The translations under genes were made by a program, and so were the position numbers. Shown here piece by piece: positions 51,909-62,000 of a stretch of DNA of 64,000 nucleotides. This stretch comes from Endotrypanum monterogeii. Taxonomy: Eukaryota; Euglenozoa; Kinetoplastea; Trypanosomatida; Trypanosomatidae. The stretch is from contig CM007346.1 in assembly GCA_000333855.2 (NCBI GenBank), positions 430,088 through 494,087 of the forward strand, read 5' to 3'. Every line of letters begins with the position of its first letter. Position 1 is the first letter of the stretch. The notes under the pieces are model-generated. The model worked only from the letters and a program-made list of their open reading frames with translations. It searched no databases and had not been told where the DNA came from.

Positions 51909-52321
51909 GCACGTGGCTGGGTATGGGTATTCATTGTGGGATACTCACACCTCTCTCTTTCTAACTAGTCCCCCTCTGGTCCCGTTTGAAACCTGAGAGG
52001 GTAGAAATATAGTTTGGGGTCTAGTTGGTGCGCTGCTTTTTCTGCCCCCCCCCCCCACCCCTAGCCCCCCATCCCCCCCCCCCACCCCCCTTCCTTCTTA
52101 CTACACACACACGCACTGGGGCATCTATCGTGGTTCTTTAAGGTGTTCTAGTGGGGATCTCCTCTTGACTACTGTGTCGTTATACCTAAGTTGCGCCAGG
52201 TTTGGCAGCGATAGCAGTGGTTAAAACCTCAACACATAGCGTTACCTAGGTTCCTCCTTTCCCCCCTACTCCTCCGACACATCACATAACCAAAAAAAAA
52301 AAAAAAATTGCGGTCGTGTTC
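51159..52321. other. Intergenic spacer with AT and C tracts
   Basis: Contains a GT run near 51237-51250, CCCCAAA/CCCAAACC sequence at about 51762-51782, an AT repeat at about 51875-51905, C runs at 52047-52090, and an A run at 52291-52306 directly upstream of the next gene. No AG lies between the last C/T tract (52255-52272) and the ATG, so the acceptor is probably further upstream. Confidence 0.55.
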
Positions 52322-53899
52322 ATGCTCAATCACCGTTCCGTGCTCCTCATGGCCCCGCTCCACGGGGTGGAGCTTGCAGGCTTGCTGTTCACCGACTACA
52401 TCCGCAGCTCGCTGTTTCGGATGGATGTTACTGAAGCTCTGAGCGACGTCAACGGGTGGTTTTTCTTCTTCCGAAGCGGCTTCAACCCCTCCGCGCTCCT
52501 GAACTTCTACAGTCAGCTCATGAGCGAGCGGCTACTATTCCGAGTTCTCGAGTGTGGGGTATCGGCACTGTGCATGAGCAGCGAACTAAAGCTCTGCAAG
52601 GATGCGCTTCTGTTTAGCAGCATGTACCCTATTGTGCGTGACTACCGTTACGGCCGTCTCTGGTGCACGCGCCTCCTTCGCTTTGTGGGGCGGTTCTTCC
52701 TCCCAAACATACTACGACCATCGGGCAGCCGTACTAGCATGAACGGGAGCAGCAGCGGTGGCAGTGGCACCTCGTGCACTGCTACGCAGGGCTCCACGAT
52801 GGACGTCGTCGTGGACTCCGAAGAAGCGTTCTACCGCAATCCGCCGCGGCCATCCGGGACAAACCCGTTTGAGGGTATGCCAGAGTCCTGCAAAGAAGCG
52901 CTCCGATACTACCTCCACAGCTACCAATCACGTCCCTTCTACACCACTTTTGTCAGTGGTCTCATCACAGATGTCACACTCTTCGCGACAGATCAAATCA
53001 GCTGGTGTATTTTCCTTTACCGAGAGCGTACGAAGCGAACCTCTCGGTGGCGAGTTCTGAAGCCCTTTTTCGCTGACTTGGCGATGGTGTTTGTGCAATC
53101 GAGTTTGGTGTACGCGGCTCGTGTCGCGGGGATCTTGATCGGTATGCGTGTGTCCCGCGAGCCTACTGGTGCTGGTGTTTACTGGGGAGAGCGGCTGACA
53201 CTGGCGCTGCTTTCACCAGGTATTCACTACGTGAGCCGTATCGTGGGCGGCGCCGTCCGCGAAGCCTTCGAGCGCCTCCACCCCCGCACAGTCGAGGACG
53301 AGGCGGAAGACCAGCGGATGGAGGAGGAAGCAGAAGAGGCTGCGCGGGCCCACGCTGCCGCAGCACACGCGGCGTTTGCGTTTACCTCTGTCCCTCCCGA
53401 TAACGCAACCGAGCATGCGACGAATTGCTCTGAGGGTGCCGGTGTGGGAGGAACCTCCAGGCACTCGTTTCAGACTGGTGGCGCCACACGCGAAGTCATC
53501 GACTACTACGAGGTGCTCGGTATATCAGAGGAGTCGAAGGCGTTGGAAATAAAGAAAGCATATCGCGCAATGGCGCTCCTCAACCACCCCGACCGCGTCG
53601 GCAAGGACTCGACGGCGCAGGAGCACGCACGGCAACACATGTCAGTCATCAACGAGGCCTACGACACACTGATAGACTCCGACAAGCGTGCCCAATACGA
53701 TGCATCGCGACGCTTTGCGAAAGGCCCCGCGTTTTTTAAGAAACTCGAATCGATGAACACAGTGCAGCTCGCAGCAGTGAGCGCGGTGGCCGTCGTAGGG
53801 TTATGTACACTGACCGTTGCATCAGCGTACGCGCAATACGTGAACATCTACCAAAGAGTGACATCAATGGGGCGCAGCCCACTGACGCTCTTCATCTGA
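52322..53899 (+). CDS. Membrane-associated J-domain protein (C-terminal J domain)
   Basis: 525 aa from the ATG at 52322; two earlier codons in frame begin at GTG. The J domain is near the C-terminus, about residues 394-462 (DYYEVLGISEESKALEIKKAYR), with the HPD triad at 422-424 and QYDASRRFAKGP at the end. A hydrophobic helix follows (VQLAAVSAVAVVGLCTLTVASAYA), placing the J domain next to a membrane. The first 350 residues contain further hydrophobic stretches (FFADLAMVFVQSSLVYAARVAGILIGM, LTLALLSPGIHYVSRIV) and an acidic Glu/Ala-rich linker (residues 325-350). The layout resembles membrane J-proteins that recruit Hsp70 to an organelle surface; ER, mitochondrion and peroxisome are all possible. 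The N-terminal domain is not recognised. Confidence 0.8.
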   Translation: MLNHRSVLLMAPLHGVELAGLLFTDYIRSSLFRMDVTEALSDVNGWFFFFRSGFNPSALLNFYSQLMSERLLFRVLECGVSALCMSSELKLCKDALLFSSMYPIVRDYRYGRLWCTRLLRFVGRFFLPNILRPSGSRTSMNGSSSGGSGTSCTATQGSTMDVVVDSEEAFYRNPPRPSGTNPFEGMPESCKEALRYYLHSYQSRPFYTTFVSGLITDVTLFATDQISWCIFLYRERTKRTSRWRVLKPFFADLAMVFVQSSLVYAARVAGILIGMRVSREPTGAGVYWGERLTLALLSPGIHYVSRIVGGAVREAFERLHPRTVEDEAEDQRMEEEAEEAARAHAAAAHAAFAFTSVPPDNATEHATNCSEGAGVGGTSRHSFQTGGATREVIDYYEVLGISEESKALEIKKAYRAMALLNHPDRVGKDSTAQEHARQHMSVINEAYDTLIDSDKRAQYDASRRFAKGPAFFKKLESMNTVQLAAVSAVAVVGLCTLTVASAYAQYVNIYQRVTSMGRSPLTLFI

Positions 53900-54549
53900 C
53901 ATACTGTCTCCTTAGTGACGTGTGTGGTGTGCGTGGTAGAACGACTTCACTCGACAGCTCGTCGCTCTCTCCTCCTTCTGCACCTTTGGCGTTGCACCGG
54001 AGGATGGAGGATGGGGGGAGGCAAGATGCCGAAAGGAATCTAAAATCTTTGCTTGACAGGCCACTTCTCTGTTGTGATGTTTTGTATTGCGGTGCGCGTG
54101 CACATATATATTTATTTATATTCTCACATCAAGGTGGAACTCCTCTAGGCTCTCGATATTGTGTTTTCTATGGAGTGTGTCGCATGCATGTGTCTGTGAC
54201 TGTCGATGTGCCGACATATACCTGTATGAGCTGTGAAGGCCAGCGAATCCTCTGAGAGATTCGTTTCGGGTGATGCGTGAAGCTGAAAAGTTATCGATGG
54301 GATTGCGGGGAATGAGGAGATCTCCCTTCCCCAAGCTTGACCCTTCATATTCGTATTATCCCTATCAGTGAGCATCCGCCTCCGAGAGAGACCACACCTG
54401 GCGGGTGCGTAGCATTCCTTGTAACCAGAGAGGGAGCGCACCTCAGCGTGGAGGGGGGGGGAGGGGGCGGAATCCCTGAGGTAGGTCTCGCATACTGTGG
54501 AGAAGTCAAGCAGACCCACGCCTCTATCCTCTCTCTCACACACACCGCT

Positions 54550-54720
54550 CCCCCCCCCCCATGGCCTGCACTGCCCATTACAGGGGACCGAAAAAAACAA
54601 AATACAGAAAGGCAAAGAGCGTTCAAGTCTGGAAATGTGTAGCGCCAAATGACCACATCGGCGGTCTGGCAGTAAAAAAAAAAAAAGTTTTCTCTGCTCA
54701 GCAGACGAGGGCGAACACAT
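54550..54720. repeat. Duplicated intergenic element, copy B
   Basis: Core 54561-54720 is the partner of 37736-37895, same orientation, three substitutions by eye (two adjacent G to A in GAAGGAAAC, one G to A in AATGGCC). The 13-A run is identical in length. Copy B lies downstream of the J-protein gene, whereas copy A lies upstream of the GTPase gene, so the element is not tied to one type of neighbour. Confidence 0.9.
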
Positions 54721-55682
54721 TTTGTCCTCCGTCGTTATGGCTCCCCGCGATTTTCGCTGAACTTCGATGCGACAGCAGATCAGCAACGCACACGAAACAG
54801 CGTTCGGAGACATGAGACAGAAATAAGAGACGACCTGCAACGCGAACTGCAATGAATGACTCTTGTCATTGGAAGGCTCGTCTCCTTTCCCTCCCCAACC
54901 TCTTCCCCTACACATACGCACCCGCACACTAAAAAAAAAAAAAAGGTCAGCAGGTGAGAGAAATGTGGACCGGTAGGATGTCAGCTCACCGAGAAACACA
55001 GAAGATGGAAGAAGTAGATTTTTTTTTCAGCGTCTGCGGGGAGGGAAAATCGCACATGTCCTTGTTCTGCGTGTGCGTGAAGTGCGGCTGTGGAAGGTCA
55101 GCAAAGGCTGCTACCTTCGTATGGTGCTCTATCCGCCCTTTTTTCTTTTTGCGAACAAGCTGCTTGTTTTGCATTACATTCCTCTTCAAGTGAGATACGA
55201 ACATGGATGATCGCAACTGGGCAGGTGCAGACAGCCCTTGTTCGCCTTCATAACTCCGCCGTCACACATTTTCCCTACTCCCCCTTCTCCCTCATCTTTT
55301 TTTTGTTGTTTGTTTTTTTTGAACACTCTTTGGCATGTCGGACATCTTCGCTACCTTTTGTCGCACACGCCATGGTCTTCATTGCATGATAATTGAGGAG
55401 GAGATCAACCATCCGGCACACTCTCACCAACCATCACCATTCACGCATCCAGTGAGAGGGATTGACATTGGCCTCTGAACGTCACAGTGCGTCCCCCATC
55501 GCCTTTATCTTGCCCACCACCATCTCATTCAGTAGTATTCGCCTCCTCTCTCTCCAGTAACCGAGCGGGATTTGGTAATGCGTTGGGACGCGTGCCGCTT
55601 ACGAACAGTCCTCCTCGCCGACGAACACGTTTGTTAAGCATCAAGTTCACGTCGCTATATTTATTGCACTGCATGTGTGTGT

Positions 55683-55686
<4 letters not shown>

Positions 55687-55719
<33 letters not shown>
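55687..55719. repeat. (AT)n microsatellite
   Basis: Uninterrupted AT dinucleotide tract in the spacer upstream of the MORN gene. Confidence 0.9.
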
Positions 55720-55724
<5 letters not shown>

Positions 55725-56059
55725 CCCGTTATCTGTCTTTATTCAAAATCAATTTGCGGCGCTTTGTTTGCTTTTTTTGCTCCGGTGGCATCTCCCCCTC
55801 GATCGGGTTCATATATCCCCCCCCCCCTACCCTACCCTACCCTCCCCTCCATCACGTCCCAATCACCCCCTATCCTCTTCGGTATCAGGCCCTTCAGTTC
55901 GCTTCCCTCGTCATCGAAGCTGCCCCCGCCCTTCGTTGTGCTTTCGATTGATATTTTTTTTTCTTTTTACACGCATACACTAACGCTTTTTGGCTCCGGT
56001 CTCCTTGACTCTCTCTCCTTCCTTTTCTGCCGCTGTGTGTGTGTGTGTGTGTCTGTGGG

Positions 56060-56061
56060 AG
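56060..56061 (+). promoter_or_regulatory. Predicted spliced-leader acceptor AG with very short 5' UTR
   Basis: A C/T-rich tract at about 55999-56034 is followed by a GT repeat with no AG until GGGAG at 56060-56061. The ATG at 56075 would then lie only 13 nt downstream. A second AG is at 56068-56069. Confidence 0.4.
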
Positions 56062-56074
56062 GGGGGGAGGCGTG

Positions 56075-59000
56075 ATGACGACCTTGGGGAGAGATGGTGT
56101 GGATTCCACCCCACAGTACTACGACCTCAATGCCCCTATCACACGTCCTGTAACGACCATACAGGTTGAATCCTTTGTACCGCGGGAGGGAATGAGGCCG
56201 TCGCTCGTACTCTCCGATGGCAGTCACTACTTTGGCCCCGTGGTGGAGGACAATGGGTACCGCATCCCCTGTGGTTGCGGCATCATTCTTTTTCAGCAGG
56301 AGGCGGTGGTGAGGCCCAGCCTAACCGCTACAGCGGCGGCGGACAGAAACAAGAACAAAAGCAACACGGGCGGATTTGCCTCATTCTTTTGGGGTAGGGG
56401 TAGTCAACAAGACGGCGGTGCGAGTCACGCGTCGGAAACTCTCACCGCGCTTTGCAAGCTGTACCGCCCCGGTGACCGCTACGGCGGTGACTGGGCCAAC
56501 GGAACGTTCCACGGGGAGGGTGTGTTAGTCACAAGCACCTTTACCTATCATGGCACGTGGAGAGAAGGGCAAATGCGAGGAAGAGGTACTGTTTGCTACA
56601 CGCGAAAATACGTTGACTACCAACCGAGCCATGCAAGCAGCAGTGGCACCGGTGAGGGAGTAGGCGGCCTACTCCTGAAGGGGCTCTCGTTTGTTTCCCC
56701 GTTCGATCTCACAGCGGGTGCGGCGGCACCGAAGGAGTACATCGGGGATCTCGATGCCGAGCACTACCGACACGGTATGGGTATGATGCAATACTACAAT
56801 GGCGATGTCTACGAGGGGGAGTGGCGTGACAACTGTCGCCACGGCCGCGGGAAGCTCCGTATGATCGATGGCGAGGTGTACGACGGCGATTGGGCCTTCG
56901 ATAAGCGTCACGGCAACGGTAAGATCATGTACCCCAACGGCTCTGTCTTCAAGGGCAGCATGGAAAGCGACCAACGCAACGGTGAGGGCATCATGCGCTT
57001 TGCCAACGGTGATGAATTCTTCGGTACGTTCCATAAAGATCGCATCGATGGACATGGCACGATGCGCTACCGCAACGGAGACGTCTACGAAGGCTCCTGG
57101 CGCGACCAACTGCGCCACGGACAAGGCAAGTATACCTTGAAGCGCACAGGGGCAACGATGCACGGCGAGTTCCTGAGCGGGCTTATCCATGGCGAAGGAA
57201 CCGTGATCGTTCCGGGCTTCTCAACGTTTGTTGGAATCTTCATTCGCGGTGAGCGCACCGTCGGCACGATGCACTGGCATCAACAGCCTAAAGCACGACT
57301 CCCCAGTGACACTACACATTCGGCCTCCGCATCCGCAGCGGAGGGGCCATCGAAGCCCCCAGAGGCATCGACAGTAGTGGAAACGCAGACATCTGACTCT
57401 GCTGCATCTCCTCCTCCCGGAACCAGCAACTCTAGTGTCTCAGCAGCCGTGGCCCCCTCTGCGGCAGTCAATCGAGCAAGCACAAGGCACTACTTGTGTT
57501 ACCAGGGAAAATGGCACGGCGAACACATGCACGGCAGAGGCCTGCTCTGGTACACAAACGGGGACTTCTACGCCGGGAATTTCAACAAGAGCCTCCGTCA
57601 CGGCGCTGGCAACATGCGCTATGCCGCAGAGAAAGCGGAGTTTAGCGGCCAGTTCGTCCAGGGCATGCGCCACGGACTGGGGGTGTTGCAGCGCGCGGAC
57701 AAGTCGATCCAGGCAGGGCGGTGGCAGCAAGATGTATTTGTGGAAGGATACGAGGGGGAATGGGACGGATCTACCTTTTATGGTATTGGGAGGCTGACGA
57801 TGCCGGTTGACACCTTTCTTGCCCTGCGCTCGAACAACCCGTCTGTGAAAATGTCCCAAGTCAACTCGGCGTCTGGCGATGTAATGAATCTCGACACGGC
57901 GAGCGTGTCGTGTACCGCGAGCGAGGAAGGAGGAGGTTGCAACGGTGGCTCGAGCCGCGTCACAGCGACTCGGAAGGACCTGCCACCCTTCTTCATGCAG
58001 TTTGTCGGTGCTTTCCGCAACGGCCTGCGGGATGGGCCGGGTGTTCTACAGTTGCCTGCGCTGGATGGCCTCATTGGTAGCTCTCTGAGCCTTTCAGGGG
58101 AGCGGAAGCTCGGTGGCGGGGGCGGGGGCGGGCAGCGTGGTCACAACGGCGGTGGTGACAGCAGCAATGGGAACAGCCCGACTCCCACACCCTCCATGAT
58201 CATCAAAGGGCGTTGGGTTCGTGAGGTGCTACACTGCGAAAAAGGTGTGTGGGCTTTCCCCAGCGGCATCGTATACATTGGAGGTTTTCTCAACGGTACT
58301 CGTGATGCCGCGCGTGCGTGCGTCTGGTGGCCGGATGGGTCCGTACTGGAAAGTGAGTGGTGCGGTGATACACCGAGTGGAGCAGGCATCTGGCATCGGC
58401 GCAACCGCTCTAACCCGGTGTATAAAACTATGGTGTCAGATGCACAACATCGCGTCCAGGCACAAGGATCATCGAAGAAGGCGCCCACCAACCTGCCGCT
58501 AATCTGCGCTGATACGAGTGGTGACCATGAGGCCAGCGAGGAGGCTTCCCCGAATGGGAGTGGAATAATTCACGGCTCAGAGGGCGATCTTCTCGGCGCG
58601 TCTGTTCCTCAGTGGTTCATGAAACCAGGCCTCATTGCCGGCGGTACCAGTCGCAGCTGCGATAGCGATGGTGGCACTGACGACATGCACAACGATCTCC
58701 CCCATCAACGGACGCTAGTAGACTTTAGCAACCATTTCACGTTCTACTGCACCTGGAGTCCCTATACCATTGATGTCAACACGTACGCGTCCGTGGTGCT
58801 GCCACAGATAGGGAGGCAGACAGCTCCGCCGCCAGATAATACAACGTGGCCACAGTTGCACCACTCACCAAGCATGGCGGCTGCCTTTGGCGCGCCACAA
58901 ACATCGACGGTCGAGGCTGCAAAAGTTGGAAGGAGTATACAAAAGAACAGCTCTATTGCAGCGCCCGCCACTGCAACTGGTAGTGTTGGTAAGGCCCCAC

Positions 59001-62000
59001 CATCCTCCGCACTGTGGCACGTCCCTACGGCGAAACACTTGTCAGCCTGCGCCAAATCTCTTCATCTGGCAGAAATACCATCAAGCGTGACTGTCGGCCG
59101 CGCCAGCGGCAAAGGCGTTGTATACTTTGACGGTGGCGTTGTGCTCTCCGGGGAGTGGCTCGACAACGTTCCCCGACTGGCCGTCCCGTACCGCCCGTGG
59201 TCTGCTTTCGATGAGTTTATTACGTGGCAAACAAACCGGCCAGCATCGCGCAACTGTATCAGCACTGTTCCGTGTCCCACCGCGCCGCGTCTGCAATCAT
59301 GCTATACATCCGCCTTGGAGTCGGCACCGGAGGATGTGACAGGTGAGCCTCGTCGCTTTTCAGTACGGCGGACGACTGTCGTACTGTCGCCGCTTGGTTT
59401 TCGTCGAGACGACACCCTTGCAGAGCATGCGGCAGTATCATGCACCGCCCCACCACCATCTCCCTCCCCGAATCTGCGCTGTACGTTCTGTAGCAAGGAC
59501 TACAGTTTCTTTCGCAAACGACTGCATTGCACACTGTGTCTGCGCTCAAGCTGCTCAGCATGTCTGGGTCCCATGGAAACCGATGGCCTTACGCGCCAGG
59601 AAGACGTGAAAGCACTCCTGCAACATGCCTACGTGACTGCGGAACAGACGGTGCAGCTGTCGGCGGCTGCAACAACGAAAAACAGCAGCACAAACACCGG
59701 CAACTACCCGAGCCTGTCGGCGGCGCAGGTCGATCACGCTTTTGACAAGGGAGTATCCACCGTGCCTGTCTGCGCCGACTGTGTGCGCGCTGTTTTGTGG
59801 AAGCTGCGGTATACGCAGCTATGGATACCGATAACCATGTTTGCCTCTGTCCTCGAGGCAAACGAAGACCAGCGCGAGGCGCTGCGCAACAGCGGAACGA
59901 AGGCTACCCAGTCCACCTCGAACGACGAGACCCACCGAAGCGATGTCACCGCTGGTGACCCCAACATTGGAGGCACAGGAGCGGTTGACCTTCTCGGCAC
60001 CGCCGTCCATGGTAACAAGTCCCCTCAGAATGTGGTAGAAAACTCTCCAGATGCATATGTATTTCTATCTGGAAACGACATACCCAGTAGATGTGCAACT
60101 GCGAACCTCTCTGATGCAGCACCCGCTGGCACTGCCACCCCTGCCTTCACATCATTAGTAGATTCTCCCGCGTCAAAATACGCGAATCGCGACTCCTTCG
60201 GCGCGATGGAAGCAGAAGGTACGGCCACGCACCATCCCCCGTCTAACTGGCTTGCCCCGCAATCAGCTTCCCGCAACAGCGATGTGGAAACAAGTGACTC
60301 GCATGCGAAAGAATCATCATCCGCAGCGACCCCCCTCCTGTCGTCAAGACGGTGCCACCACTCCGAGTCGACTCCACGCAGCAAGAGCGAGCTGCTGCCT
60401 CCGACGCAGTACATCACCTACAGCGGTTACACATCACACACCATCCCACACCTCTACGGGGAAATGTGGTGGGGTCGGCGGTACTACTACCGCGGTGGAT
60501 TCCGCGCCGGGGAGCGGCACGGGTTCGGCACACAGTATATGCCCAACGGTGAGTGGTACGAAGGCGGCTTCGCTCGAAATGAATGGCACGGCGAGGGTGT
60601 CTACCACCTCGATGACGGCTCTGTGCTTCTCGGTGAGTTCCTCAATGGAAAGCTCCACGTGTTGCGTTACCATGGTGAAGTAGAGGAAGACAAGGTATTT
60701 GGCGTCCGGCCCCATGGTCGCGGTATAGGCTATAGCCCAGACGGCTCCATCTACAACGGCGAGTGGGTACATGGCCTGCGTCACGGGACGGGCATGCTGC
60801 ACTTGGCTGACGGAATCTCCGTGTACAGCGGCACGTTTGTGTCGGATGCAATGGAAGGCATGGGTAAGCTAGTGACGACGAGTGGGGCATACTACGGCGA
60901 CTTCAGTAGGAACAAACAAAACGGGAAAGGACTTCTCTTCACCGCGGACTGTGTGGTGGAAGGGTCGTGGATTAACGGCACCTCGTCCGGCTTTACGCGC
61001 ATCTACGAACGTGACACGGGTGAAGTGTACGAAACGACCTACTGCGACGGTAACGAGCGGGATGACTGCTTCACCACACCCGTGGTAACAGAAGACAGCG
61101 ACGCCTCCGAATGTGGGCAGTGCGGCACAGCCTTCTCTTTCTTTCTGAGACGACACCACTGTCGCCTCTGCGGAGATGTCTTTTGCGATGCGTGCACACA
61201 ACACCGCGCGACACTGCCCCCAAGTGTCACTAGAAACGTTGGCTTCCATGCGAACAGCGAAGTAGCCACCCCCAGCGCATCGGCTGTCAGTGAACAGCAA
61301 CTGCGGGTGTGTGACGCCTGTTTTCTACGACTTTCCCAGCGTCGAATGCTCGCACTGCGCCGCTATGCAGATGGCAGTGTGTACGCTGGCTGCTGGAGTC
61401 AAGGACGGTGGGTCTCGCGTGGACTCTACTGCCGATCCGACGGTTTGTTTGTCGTGATGAACACTCTAGGACACGCCCTGCTCCCAACGGCGTGTATCAC
61501 GAAGGCAAAGATGCAGCTCAAAGACGACGAGAGCGAAGACATCCAGAAGCCAAAAAAACGGAGTGCGGAGCTGCCGGTTGGAGGCCTCGGTATAGGACAC
61601 CGCCCCTCACGCGCAGCAGGTGTCCCCCCCTCCCCCTCCATTCTTCAGGATGCTGCACCGGCAAAAGAGCTTCTTGATAGCGTATCGGAGAGTTCACCAC
61701 GCAAGGACCTCGACGCGTTCCTGCTGTGGTGGGCAACGACGCGCAGCAGGTGCGGCCTACACGTTCCGCTGGACATCGCACTGGTGAGTCATTACCAGCT
61801 CATGCCCGCACAGATGCTGCGAGGAAGGGAGGCGACAGTCAAGGCGAACTCCGATACTGCCATGTACTTGGCAACACCGAGGCGCTGTACAGCTGAAATG
61901 CCTCGCACCCCCTCTCTCGCGCCTGTGCGATTGTTTGTCACGCTTGCCGAATCGTGGCGTGCGATGCAGGCGATGGTGGAGGGTGAACTGCCGCAGGCCT

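Larger units (their letters stand above)
53900..56074. other. Intergenic spacer holding repeat copy B
   Basis: About 2.2 kb. It includes TTTA-type AT at about 54106-54120, a G-rich run at 54453-54468, the C run and duplicated element at 54550-54720, A runs at 54931-54944, T runs at 55019-55028, an AT repeat at about 55687-55719, a CCCTA repeat at about 55829-55850 and T/C-rich sequence up to the MORN gene. No credible gene. Confidence 0.6.

Noticed and set aside
55829..55850. CCCTACCCTACCCTACCC run
   Set aside because: Short and lacking the CCCTAA unit; read as a spacer simple repeat.
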